Shown: in pieces, positions 37,178 through 45,860 of the stretch
How positions within the stretch are numbered: the stretch's first letter is position 1
How the letters are laid out: the number at the start of each line of letters is the position of its first letter
DNA from: Rhizobium johnstonii 3841
Lineage (GTDB): Bacteria; Pseudomonadota; Alphaproteobacteria; Rhizobiales; Rhizobiaceae
DNA length: 64,000 nucleotides
Assembly (NCBI RefSeq): GCF_000009265.1
Contig: NC_008380.1
Span: 1,989,501-2,053,500 of the forward strand
Reading direction: 5' to 3'
Notes under the pieces: model-generated
Told to the model about the DNA's origin: nothing
Databases searched by the model: none
The model's input: the letters and a program-made list of their open reading frames with translations, nothing else
Made by a program: the position numbers and the translations under genes

Positions 37178-37251
37178 GAACGAATTTCCGACCTCGGCAA
37201 CCGCGGAAATCTACCGTTCGTGCGAGGGAACACAGCGAATTGGAGAGATAC

Positions 37252-38277
37252 ATGCACACGACACCTCTTGCCATCGCCGCCGCAACCGCAATCACGGCCC
37301 TCGTCGCCTCTTCCACGGCGCCATCGGCGGCCGAGCAGGTCACCATCGACAACTTTGTCCGTGCCGAAAGCGATCTGTATTTCGGCAATGTCGCAAAGGA
37401 CGGAGGCTTCGGGAAGTTCTTTCATCGCCGCGAGCCGGCGACAATCGAAAACCAGACCATCATAAGACTGAACCGCGACACGCTCTATTCGGGCGCGGTT
37501 TTCGATCTCGATGCGGGGCCGGTTACGATCACGCTGCCAGAGGCCGGAAAGCGCTTCATGTCGCTGCTGGCCATCAACGAGGACCACTATGTCACGACCG
37601 TGTCGTATGGTGGCACCTCGACCTTCACCAAGGAGACAGCGGGCACGCGTTACTTGGTGATCGCCATCCGGACGTTCGTCGATCCTTCCAATCCGAAGGA
37701 CGTGGAACAGGTCCACGTGCTGCAGGACGCCATCAAGGTCGACCAGCCCGGCGGACCCGGCAAGTTCGAGACCCCCGACTGGGACGCCGCCAGTCAAAAG
37801 AAAGTGCGCGACGCCCTCCTAATCCTCGCTACGACCATGTCAGACTTCAACAAGTCCTTCGGGTCGAAGGAAAGTGTCGACCCCATACGTCATCTCGTCT
37901 CCAGCGCTGCGGCGTGGGGTGGGAACCCAGACAAGGACGCCACTTATCTGAACGTCACCCCTGAGAAAAACGACGGCAAGACGATCTACAAGCTCGACGT
38001 CAGGGACGTTCCCGTCGATGGATTCTGGTCGATCAGTCTCTATAATTCAAAAGGCTACTTCGAGAAAAACCCATACGGGGCTTATTCGCTGAACGATTTC
38101 ACCGCGCGGAAGAACGCCGATGGTTCGATCAACGTTCAATTTGGTGGTTGCGATGGGAAAATTCCAAACTGCCTCCCGATCATGGCCGGTTGGAATTACA
38201 CGGTGCGACTGTATCGGCCGCGGGATTCCATCCTGAACGGCCAGTGGAGTTTTCCCGATCTCACGGCTTTGAACTGA
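37252..38277 (+). CDS. DUF1254/DUF1214 protein, short form
   Basis: From the ATG at 37252 (GGAGAG upstream) the protein has 341 residues and a signal peptide (APSAAEQ). RLNRDTLYSGAVFDLDAGPV is the DUF1254 core, and VDGFWSISLYNSKGYFEKNP with WNYTVRLYRPRDSILNGQW is the DUF1214 end. It is about 160 residues shorter than its neighbour because the DUF1254 part is condensed. Only 74 bp separate the two genes, so they form an operon. Confidence 0.9.
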   Translation: MHTTPLAIAAATAITALVASSTAPSAAEQVTIDNFVRAESDLYFGNVAKDGGFGKFFHRREPATIENQTIIRLNRDTLYSGAVFDLDAGPVTITLPEAGKRFMSLLAINEDHYVTTVSYGGTSTFTKETAGTRYLVIAIRTFVDPSNPKDVEQVHVLQDAIKVDQPGGPGKFETPDWDAASQKKVRDALLILATTMSDFNKSFGSKESVDPIRHLVSSAAAWGGNPDKDATYLNVTPEKNDGKTIYKLDVRDVPVDGFWSISLYNSKGYFEKNPYGAYSLNDFTARKNADGSINVQFGGCDGKIPNCLPIMAGWNYTVRLYRPRDSILNGQWSFPDLTALN

Positions 38278-38730
38278 TCTCATGTTGACAGCGCTGGTGG
38301 AGCACGGTCAGGGAGTTTTCTCTCCTCGATGTCTACGCCGTCCGATCGAATTCAGGCTGCCGTAGAAAGTTGCGCCGCCGACCGGGGCGGACATCCTCCC
38401 ATCTCGGTCTTCCGGAACAGGGCGTTTAAGCCTCCGACACGCTGTTCGGGGAGAACGACTGCGGCCGCACAGCAGGACTGCAGACGCGCTGAAAACCGAT
38501 CCGTGCGGTCGCTGGCGATCCTGGTTCCAGGATGAGAAGCTGCCGACACCTCGAACTGGCTTCGCGCCGGAAGGACGAGTACCTCACCCTTAGGATGCCC
38601 GGCCCTGAAAGAGAGGTGTTCGCCAGGGTGCATCAATTCCAGCAGTAAGGGCGGCCGATCGCAACAGGCGGATTCCGCCTTTCTTGCTGGCGGTCGCCAA
38701 CCGCGGCCGGATGGCTGATGTAGCCTGAGT
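38278..38730. other. 453-bp gap without a supported gene
   Basis: Between the second DUF1254 gene and the palindromic box at 38731 only short frames occur, including a 38-codon frame at 38532-38648, none with a good start or a recognisable product. It may hold decayed sequence. I see no terminator with a clear T-run. Confidence 0.4.
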
Positions 38731-38743
38731 TGTTACTGTTACA
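38731..38743. promoter_or_regulatory. palindromic box TGTTACTGTTACA upstream of the autotransporter gene
   Basis: The box lies 60 bp upstream of the autotransporter ATG and is identical to the one upstream of the SH3 gene. It is the rightmost copy of the island. Confidence 0.75.
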
Positions 38744-38803
38744 TGCTTCCCTCCCTGCGTGCCGATTGGCAAGCTTTGCGCGAATCATGGGAGGGGAGCA
38801 GCG

Positions 38804-41800
38804 ATGCGCATTTACCGATGGTTGTCGGCGTCGGTCGGGCGCCACGTCGGACTGGCGACACTATTTGCGGGGATGGCGTTGTTCCTCGACGCCTACGGCG
38901 CCGCCGCGCAGACGTGCGCGGCCGGACCGGTCTTCGTCGACGGAACCTCCTGCACCGTGACGGCGGGCTCCAGCATCACGGTATCGCAGGCGGCCGTGCC
39001 GGGGCTGGACGCCCGAAATGCTGGTGCGACCATTACCGCCCAAGGTATAACGGTGCAGCTCGGTCCCGGTGTCGTACCGAGGACCTTCGTCGGCGCGCAG
39101 GCGTTGTCCGGAGCTGCCGTCGAGCTGAGCGGCAGTACCATCATCACGTCTCAGGCAGGGACGGGCCAAAGAGGCGTGATTTCCGACGGTTTCGGAAGCA
39201 ACATCAGCGCCACCGGCTTGACGATCACGCTCGGAACCGGGGCGACGACGGTCAACGACAATCTTGCCGTGCTCGCACAGAACGGTGGCATGGCGAACTT
39301 CACGAACTCCGCCATTTCGACGAGGGGCGCAGCCAACGGCATCGCGAACCATGCCGTCACCGCGACGGGATCAGGAAGCACCGTCACGCTCACGGGCGGC
39401 ACGGTCTCGACCGCCTCCCGTGGCTCCTTTGGCGTCCAGGCGGCGGACGGTGGACGTGTCGTGATCGGCGGCGGCACGCAGGTAACGACAACGGGCGTGC
39501 AGGATCTAACTACGACGCCCGTCACCGGCAGCCATGCGCTCATCGCGACCGGATCGGGCAGCCGGATCGACGGTGCAAATGTCACGCTCGGCACGTCGGG
39601 CCTGTTTGCAAGTGCCGCCCGCGCCGAGAATGGGGGCGTCGTCGCACTTACGGGCGCGACCATCAACACCAGCAGCAATTCGCAGGCCGACAGCGATCCT
39701 TCGTCCGCCACCCGAGTCCTATCGGGCGGGAGCCTCCGTCTGACGAACAGCACGGTGGACACCACGGGGCAGAGGGGGAACGGTCTCTCCGTTCAGGACG
39801 CGGGTTCGACGGCCACTGTGACAGGCACGGCCATATCGGTCTCCGGAACCCGCGCGAACGCTGCCTTCGTGTTCGACGGCGGGGAAGCCTCGTTTTCCGA
39901 CAGCAGCCTGTTTTCAGCGAACTCGACAGCGGTCAATGTCCAGGGAGCAGGGTCTTCCATCGACCTCACGGACAGCAATGTCAGGAGTGGTGGTGCGATT
40001 GGATATGGTCTTCGTGTCGGAGATGGCGGAACGGTGACGATGACGGGAGGATCCTCGACGACGACGGGGCGGGACGCTCCCGCGCTTGCGGCCGGAAACG
40101 CCACGGTCGTCGCCAACAACGTGACCTTCTCGACTGCCGGGCCGGACAACGCGATGGGTGTCCTTGCCGACCTAGGGGGCAACATAACCCTGAACGGCGG
40201 TTCGATCGTTACGACTGGAGACTCCGTGCGCCTGAGCGCCTACCCACATGGCATTGCAGCCCGCAATCCAGGAGGGATCGTGAGAGCCAACGGAACTTCC
40301 GTACGGACTGAAGGCCTGACCGCCATGGGAGTGGTCGCAGACGATGGCGGAGTCATCTTGTTGGACCGCAACTCGATCACCACCCTTGGGACGACGAGCA
40401 TTGGCCTCTATTCCACGGTCGAGCAGTCGGGGCCACAGTTTCCAGCAGGCATCGTCGGCGAGCGCCTCGTCGTCGAGACCTTCGGAACGGGGGCGCACGG
40501 GGCGATGGCGGTCGAGCACTTTCTTCCTGCCGATTCGACCATCTTGCTCGACGACTCGCTGCTCACCACCCATGGAGACCTCGCCTCCGGTCTCCGATCG
40601 ATCATGTCGGCCAGCATCGACGCTCGCAATTCGGTCATTCTGACCCAAGGCGACCGGTCGTCTGGACTGCACTCGAGAGACAACGGCAGCGAGATCAACC
40701 TTATCGACACCACTGTGACTACCGAGGGTACGGCGTCGCACGGGGCTCTCGCCGAGGGTGGCGGGCTTGTGAACGGGTTGCGGACCTCGGTGGAGGCGAA
40801 AGGGAGTGACTCCTACGCGCTATATGTCGCCGGAGCCGCGGGCTTTGTCTCCGAGGCCCGGTTCGACGCGAGCCGGCTGAGCAACGCCGACGGCCCGGCG
40901 ATCGCGATAGGCGGGGAGGGCGTCGTCTCGCTGACCGGCTCCGTCGTTTCGTCGAGCGGGCAGTGGCTAAGCGTCGGGACGATCGCCGATTTCCAGCCCC
41001 TGACCGTGCCCGACGCTGGTCTCGGGGGCGTAACCGACCCGGAAGGACTGGAAACTTCCCCGGTGTTCACCCCCCCGGCGGCCCTGCCGGTGGTGCCCGG
41101 CCTCGCCAACGTGACGCTGTCTCGCTCCGTAGTGACGGGCGCAGCGTTCACAGCGCCGGGAAGCGTATCCAATCTTGTTCTTGAGGACGACAGCCTCTGG
41201 AACATGACGGGCAGCTCAAACCTCACGACGCTGCTGAACGACCCTAGTCTGATCCAATTCTCCGCCCCGACGGGCGATCCCACGCTGCTCGCCAGCTACA
41301 TGACGCTGACTGTCGTCGATTACGTCGGCGAGGATGGCAACATCGGGTTGAACACCTATCTGGACACGGACGGTTCCCCGTCGGACCGCCTCGTCATCGA
41401 CGGCGGATCGGCCACCGGTTCCAGTGGCCTCATCATCTCCAACACGACCGGCGGCGGAGCGTTGACGACGGGCAACGGCATTCTCGTCGTCGACGCGATC
41501 AACGGAGGCGTGACCGACCCGACGGCGTTTTATCTCGCCGCGCCCGCAGCCGCAGGGCCTTACGACTACCTGCTCTTCCGGAGCAGCGTCGACGGCTCAG
41601 GTTCGGAGAACTGGTATCTTCGTTCCGAGCTCGACGGCCCACCGGATCCAACGCCGATCTATCGCCCGGAAGTCTCGCTCTATGCGGCAATTCCATCCAT
41701 GGCCGCGATTTACGGCAGACACATCATCGACACCCTTCATGAGCGCGTCGGCGAGGAGGAGCAGCTCAAGGGACGCACGGATATACGCGAGGACGAGAAC

Positions 41801-42676
41801 TTCAACGGCGTCTGGCTGCGAGGCATCGGCCAGTGGGGTCATCGCGACGGCGACGCCAGAGGCGTCTACGACGGCGCGCCGGAGTTCGACTACAGGTTTG
41901 GTGCCATGCAGGGCGGAATGGATTTCTACCGCGAGGAGGAGGATGGGATCACCGACCACGCCGGCATGTATCTGGCGTACGGCCACGGTCGAATGGACGT
42001 CACGCAGAACCTGCTGACGACGGAGCGCGACGCGGGCGACAGCGACTTCAACGCCTTCTCGGTTGGGGGCTACTGGACGCGGTTCGGCGAGAACGGCTGG
42101 TATCTCGATGGCGTGCTCCAGGCAACCTGGTACGACGTGACGACGCATTCCAACCGGCCGACCCAGATCGGCTTCCCCGACCAGAGCATCGACGGTTTCG
42201 GTTTCGCCGCTTCTATCGAAGGCGGATATCCCTTCGACCTGGGCGACGGCTGGCAGTTCGAGCCGCAGGCGCAGATCATATGGCAGACGATCCGGATGGA
42301 CGACTTCAACGACGGCGCCGCCGACGTCCGCTACGACAATCTGAACTCGCTTGTCGGCCGGATCGGCGCTCGCGTTGCCCGGACATGGCAGGCGGAGGAG
42401 GCGACCGCGACGGACCCGGCCCGGCTGGCGACGGTCTGGGGCAGGGTCAATGTCTGGCATGAGTTTACGGCGAAAGCACAGACGGAAGTCTCTTCGTCCG
42501 ATGGGTTCGTCCCGTTCTCGTCGAACCTCGACGAGACGTGGATCGAGCTCGGCCTCGGAGCGACCCGACAGGTGTCGAACAACACGTCCCTGTATGGGAA
42601 CGTCAACTTCAGCACGTCCTTCGATGGAGACAACTACGCGTGGAACGGCAAGCTCGGGTTGAGGGTCAACTGGTAG
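38804..42676 (+). CDS. autotransporter with beta-helix passenger
   Basis: From the ATG at 38804 (GGGAGGGGAG upstream) the protein has 1290 residues. A long signal peptide ends near AAAQT. The passenger (about 40-950) is made of many short Gly/Ser/Thr-rich turns such as GSTVTLTGGTVSTASRG and SRIDGANVTLGTSGLF, the hallmark of a pectin-lyase-like beta helix. The C-terminal 270 residues form the beta-barrel, with VWLRGIGQWGHRDG and the terminal LGLRVNW, where the last Trp is typical. Such proteins are surface-exposed or secreted adhesins or enzymes. No catalytic motif is visible. The gene is intact and regulated by the island box. Confidence 0.92.
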   Translation: MRIYRWLSASVGRHVGLATLFAGMALFLDAYGAAAQTCAAGPVFVDGTSCTVTAGSSITVSQAAVPGLDARNAGATITAQGITVQLGPGVVPRTFVGAQALSGAAVELSGSTIITSQAGTGQRGVISDGFGSNISATGLTITLGTGATTVNDNLAVLAQNGGMANFTNSAISTRGAANGIANHAVTATGSGSTVTLTGGTVSTASRGSFGVQAADGGRVVIGGGTQVTTTGVQDLTTTPVTGSHALIATGSGSRIDGANVTLGTSGLFASAARAENGGVVALTGATINTSSNSQADSDPSSATRVLSGGSLRLTNSTVDTTGQRGNGLSVQDAGSTATVTGTAISVSGTRANAAFVFDGGEASFSDSSLFSANSTAVNVQGAGSSIDLTDSNVRSGGAIGYGLRVGDGGTVTMTGGSSTTTGRDAPALAAGNATVVANNVTFSTAGPDNAMGVLADLGGNITLNGGSIVTTGDSVRLSAYPHGIAARNPGGIVRANGTSVRTEGLTAMGVVADDGGVILLDRNSITTLGTTSIGLYSTVEQSGPQFPAGIVGERLVVETFGTGAHGAMAVEHFLPADSTILLDDSLLTTHGDLASGLRSIMSASIDARNSVILTQGDRSSGLHSRDNGSEINLIDTTVTTEGTASHGALAEGGGLVNGLRTSVEAKGSDSYALYVAGAAGFVSEARFDASRLSNADGPAIAIGGEGVVSLTGSVVSSSGQWLSVGTIADFQPLTVPDAGLGGVTDPEGLETSPVFTPPAALPVVPGLANVTLSRSVVTGAAFTAPGSVSNLVLEDDSLWNMTGSSNLTTLLNDPSLIQFSAPTGDPTLLASYMTLTVVDYVGEDGNIGLNTYLDTDGSPSDRLVIDGGSATGSSGLIISNTTGGGALTTGNGILVVDAINGGVTDPTAFYLAAPAAAGPYDYLLFRSSVDGSGSENWYLRSELDGPPDPTPIYRPEVSLYAAIPSMAAIYGRHIIDTLHERVGEEEQLKGRTDIREDENFNGVWLRGIGQWGHRDGDARGVYDGAPEFDYRFGAMQGGMDFYREEEDGITDHAGMYLAYGHGRMDVTQNLLTTERDAGDSDFNAFSVGGYWTRFGENGWYLDGVLQATWYDVTTHSNRPTQIGFPDQSIDGFGFAASIEGGYPFDLGDGWQFEPQAQIIWQTIRMDDFNDGAADVRYDNLNSLVGRIGARVARTWQAEEATATDPARLATVWGRVNVWHEFTAKAQTEVSSSDGFVPFSSNLDETWIELGLGATRQVSNNTSLYGNVNFSTSFDGDNYAWNGKLGLRVNW

Positions 42677-42757
42677 AAGAGGGGCCTTTCATCGCTCCCG
42701 GAACTTCTCGAATCGACGTCCGTTTCCCGGTGATCGATATCATTAGGAGAAATGAAG

Positions 42758-42934
42758 ATGGCAACCACTTCCCGAGGCCGTGCTCTGGATCGCGCGAAGG
42801 TCGCTGGCGGACAGGATCACGAGGTCCGCTACGAAGCGAAGAAGGAAGGCGTTTCAAAGGAAACGGTCAAGAAGGCCGTCAAGAGTGCTGGGAACTCTCG
42901 CAAGAAGGTCGAGGCGGAAATCAGCCGACACTGA
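42758..42934 (+). CDS. DUF3606-like small protein
   Basis: The 58-residue protein has a TAGGAG site eight bases before the ATG at 42758. DHEVRYEAKKEGVSKETVKK plus AVKSAGNSRKKVEAEI fits DUF3606, a small basic helical family common in rhizobia, where it looks like a compact helix-turn-helix. No function is established. It sits between the autotransporter and the SOS-box operon and is likely a separate transcript. Confidence 0.75.
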   Translation: MATTSRGRALDRAKVAGGQDHEVRYEAKKEGVSKETVKKAVKSAGNSRKKVEAEISRH

Positions 42935-42940
42935 TCTCTG

Positions 42941-42983
42941 TTGACATCGATCATGGTGTTCTCTATATGTTCCCATATGGAAC
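42941..42983 (+). promoter_or_regulatory. sigma70-type promoter with a LexA-type SOS box
   Basis: TTGACA (42941-42946), a 17-bp gap and TATATG (42964-42969) make a strong promoter. GTTC-N7-GTTC (42958-42972), the direct repeat bound by alphaproteobacterial LexA, overlaps the -10 region. GTTCC-CATAT-GGAAC (42969-42983) is an inverted repeat directly after it. The first start codon is 81 bp downstream. SOS control is a strong inference. Confidence 0.8.
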
Positions 42984-43063
42984 ACGATCTTCGAATATCC
43001 ACCACTGGTTGACACTGAACGCCGTTCCCGCGGCTGGTATCATCGTGTGTTGGATTTTCGAAC

Positions 43064-43687
43064 ATGGAAAAGCGTGCTGCTGACCACTCCATTCTCGACG
43101 CCGCGTTTCGCGAAGCGTCACAGAACACCTACTTCCCCCTAGCCACCGTCCGCTGCCCGGATCGCCCCGCTTTCAGAAGCCAGATCGCGCGAGACCTTGG
43201 TTGTCTGCTGGACGTCGACGAAACCGTCGTCGCCTGGTCCTGCCTCTGCTTCGGCGCTCACGTCGATGATCGAGTGCATGTGGTTGATTTCATGGTCGAC
43301 CACTTCGACGGAACGCGCGAGTTCCTTGACGTCGCAGAGTTCCTTGGTGATCCCGCGGTGACGGAGACGATCGCTTGCATGAAGCGCCGGCACCGCTTCG
43401 TCACCCTGGGGGAAATCTATTCGGGACATCGCCTCCAGAATGCGAAGGACTTGCTCCGTTACGCGCGGTTTCGAACGCCACTGAACGACAGAGTGAGACT
43501 GATGGCCGCCCTTAGCGAGGCCGGTTCTATTACGGTCGGCGAAACGTTCAACCTTTTCCGGGAAGTGCCTCCTCTGACGGCGATCGCATGGATGACCCTT
43601 CATCGGTTCATCTCTATGGATCTGGACGAGGCGCCGATCGGACCTGACACCTTGATCCGTCGCTCCAGCAACGAGGTGGCGCGATGA
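43064..43687 (+). CDS. TnsA-like protein, probably without nuclease activity
   Basis: The 207-residue protein is the first gene of an SOS-box operon. By eye it aligns along its C-terminal half with the TnsA-like protein of this transposon: HRFVTLGEIYSGHRLQNAKD against FVLVTNRDITKGRVNAAENI, then matching helices to LDEAPIGPDTLI against DHPTPENVIM. In the N-terminal half the Asp of the nuclease core fits HVVDFMVD, but the Glu falls at SQIARDLG and the Lys pair at FLDVAEF, so two active-site residues seem to be lost. It may be a domesticated TnsA-like adaptor that binds the AAA+ partner encoded next. The ATG of that gene overlaps its stop. Family call uncertain. Confidence 0.5.
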   Translation: MEKRAADHSILDAAFREASQNTYFPLATVRCPDRPAFRSQIARDLGCLLDVDETVVAWSCLCFGAHVDDRVHVVDFMVDHFDGTREFLDVAEFLGDPAVTETIACMKRRHRFVTLGEIYSGHRLQNAKDLLRYARFRTPLNDRVRLMAALSEAGSITVGETFNLFREVPPLTAIAWMTLHRFISMDLDEAPIGPDTLIRRSSNEVAR

Positions 43688-45561
43688 ACCTCGGGCGCAC
43701 TACCTCCAAGGTCACCATCGCCTCGGCGACCTACGGCGTCGCCTTGAAGGCCGCGATGCGGCTCGCGGGCGCTTTCTTGAATGGGGCTACCACTCGCCAA
43801 ACGGTCATCATCTTGAAACTGCCTCCGCAGGCAGACGAAAGAGCCTATGAAGCCGCGGCAGGCCGGCTAGTAAAAAGCAACCCCAATCTTCTTGGTTTTC
43901 TGGTTATCAGAGCCGACGTCACCCGGAGGGGCCTACTGGACGTCAAGACGCTGGACGACGCTCTTGTTCTGGGGCGTCCACTCGTCATTCTCTGGCCTCT
44001 GGGTATTAAGGTGCCGATCCATATCGTTGCGGCCGCAGACAGAATTGTCGACGTGCGATCGGTGCGGCCCTTCCATCTCGTTTCGGCCGCCAAGGAAGTC
44101 GAAGGGAGGCTGCTGGATATCGGCGAGGCGACCAGGCTCCTCGAATATCCCCTTGCCTCCGTGTTCGCTTCGATGCGCGCAGGACGTTCGACCGAGCTCG
44201 TTCTGAAGCGGCTCCAGGCTGCGCATCTCTCGTCCGACATCCCCACAGCAGGTCCCGGCCTCGACGAGCTGGAAGGCTATGGCGAAGCCCGCGAGTGGGG
44301 ATTGGCGTTGGCGGAGGATATCCGTGCGTGGCAGAGCGCAGATATCCCATGGTCGGAGGTCGATCGCGGAATTCTCATCAGCGGGCCTCCGGGATCGGGT
44401 AAGACGCTGTTCGCCTCGGCGCTCGCACGTAGCTGCGGCGTCGAGGTGGTCGCGACCTCCGTAAGCCGGTGGCAATCAGCGGGGCATCTCGGCGACATGC
44501 TGGGCGCCATGCGCAAGAGTTTTCAGGAGGCCACTGCAAAGAAGCCATGCATCCTTTTTCTGGACGAACTCGACAGCGTTGGTGACAGGGCCACCTTCAA
44601 GGGCGACAACGCCCAGTACTCCAGCCAGGTGGTGAACGGACTGCTCGAACTGGTCGATGGGTATGATCGCCTCGAAGGCGTCGTGCTGGTCGGAGCAACC
44701 AACTTCCCGGAGAAAATCGACCCGGCCCTCCTTAGGGCCGGCCGGCTGGACCGACACATCGCGATTCCCTTGCCGGACGCGGAAACCAGAAGATCTCTCT
44801 GCCGTCGATACATCCGCAACGATATGCCCGAGGGCGAAATTGAAACGATCGTCCGCGCCACTTCCGGCCTCAGCGGCGCCGATTTTGAACGGATTGGACG
44901 CGATATCCGTCGGCGGGCGAGGAGGGAACGATCGGAGATCACGGCCTCGCTTGCGCTGCAGGTCTTGCCGCCCGCGCTGAAAATCGAGGGAGAGCGGCGG
45001 CGAACGGTGGCCGTGCACGAGGCCGGCCACGCGATCGTCGGCATTCGCGTTGCGGTCGGAAGGTTGGATTCCATCGTGATCGCCCGCGACGTCCCAAGGA
45101 CCGGATCCGCCGCCGGTTTTGCGCACTTCGTTCTCGACGGCGACGTCGAGCGAAATCGACAGACTTTCCTGAGCCAGATCGCGATGCTGCTGGGAGGAAG
45201 ACTTGCGGAAGAGGTCATTCTTGGATCGGCGTTCGAAGGATCGGGCGGCGAGGGCTCGGATATCCACAAGGCTACGGACCTCGCGACGGTTATGGAGGTT
45301 CAGCTCGGGATGGGTGAATCGCTGGGGTATTTCCGGGCAAGCTCGTCTGCCGACCTTGAGGAACTTCGCCGCCGAATTCCTGCCGTGCGCGAGCGGGTGG
45401 AAAAGGTTCTCCTGAAGCAGTGGAAGCGCGCGCGAACCATCGTCGAGGAACATGTCGGCGTCATTGAATTGGTGGCGTCGCAACTGGCCGCCAAGGGCCG
45501 TCTCGATGGGAAGGACGTCGAGCAGATGATGTCGGCGAAGCTGCGGGAGAGGTCGTCATGA
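43684..45561 (+). CDS. soluble FtsH-like AAA+ metalloprotease
   Basis: The 625-residue protein has an AAA+ domain with Walker A GPPGSGKT (234-241), Walker B ILFLDELD (290-297) and arginine finger region RAGRLDR. It continues as an M41 peptidase with zinc motif HEAGH (445-449) and the third ligand Asp in SDIHKAT (526). This is the FtsH order, but the two N-terminal membrane helices of FtsH are replaced by about 200 residues of unrelated, probably soluble sequence. So it should be a cytosolic ATP-dependent protease with its own substrate-recognition head. Overlapping starts and stops (ATGA both sides) tie it to the TnsA-like and small proteins. All catalytic residues are kept. Confidence 0.88.
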   Translation: MNLGRTTSKVTIASATYGVALKAAMRLAGAFLNGATTRQTVIILKLPPQADERAYEAAAGRLVKSNPNLLGFLVIRADVTRRGLLDVKTLDDALVLGRPLVILWPLGIKVPIHIVAAADRIVDVRSVRPFHLVSAAKEVEGRLLDIGEATRLLEYPLASVFASMRAGRSTELVLKRLQAAHLSSDIPTAGPGLDELEGYGEAREWGLALAEDIRAWQSADIPWSEVDRGILISGPPGSGKTLFASALARSCGVEVVATSVSRWQSAGHLGDMLGAMRKSFQEATAKKPCILFLDELDSVGDRATFKGDNAQYSSQVVNGLLELVDGYDRLEGVVLVGATNFPEKIDPALLRAGRLDRHIAIPLPDAETRRSLCRRYIRNDMPEGEIETIVRATSGLSGADFERIGRDIRRRARRERSEITASLALQVLPPALKIEGERRRTVAVHEAGHAIVGIRVAVGRLDSIVIARDVPRTGSAAGFAHFVLDGDVERNRQTFLSQIAMLLGGRLAEEVILGSAFEGSGGEGSDIHKATDLATVMEVQLGMGESLGYFRASSSADLEELRRRIPAVRERVEKVLLKQWKRARTIVEEHVGVIELVASQLAAKGRLDGKDVEQMMSAKLRERSS

Positions 45562-45860
45562 CAGGGGCGAAGGAATCTTCCTGGAAGCTCGTCGTCAAAG
45601 GCCTGAAGAGCAAGGTGCTGGCAGGCCGCAAGGAGTTGATCGCCCAAGTGCTGAAGGACGTCGGTGGCGACGCCGCGCCGATCCGACAGGCGAGGAGAGC
45701 ACTGCTCACGATGTCCGTCGACGCCCTCTCCGGTACGCCACGGTTTATCGACGTATACGGAGAGGGTGAAATCTGCCTGATTTCGTTCGATGATCTTCTG
45801 GATATCCTGGCCGATCCTCCGCCAACTCTGGCGGAGGTAATGGGTCGTGTCACGCGCTGA
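45558..45860 (+). CDS. small protein of the SOS-box operon
   Basis: The 100-residue protein starts at an ATG overlapping the protease stop (ATGA). It is basic at the N-terminus (KLVVKGLKSKVLAGRKELIA) and ends with a beta-helix segment (FIDVYGEGEICLISFDDLLD). No motif is known to me. Tight coupling suggests it works with the protease, perhaps as an adaptor, inhibitor or substrate. Its end overlaps the convergent methyltransferase gene by 11 bp. Confidence 0.65.
   Translation: MTGAKESSWKLVVKGLKSKVLAGRKELIAQVLKDVGGDAAPIRQARRALLTMSVDALSGTPRFIDVYGEGEICLISFDDLLDILADPPPTLAEVMGRVTR

Noticed and set aside
43013..43045. second promoter with TTGACA before the TnsA-like gene
   Set aside because: The spacing to the next -10-like hexamer is well over 20 bp, so it does not make a normal promoter.
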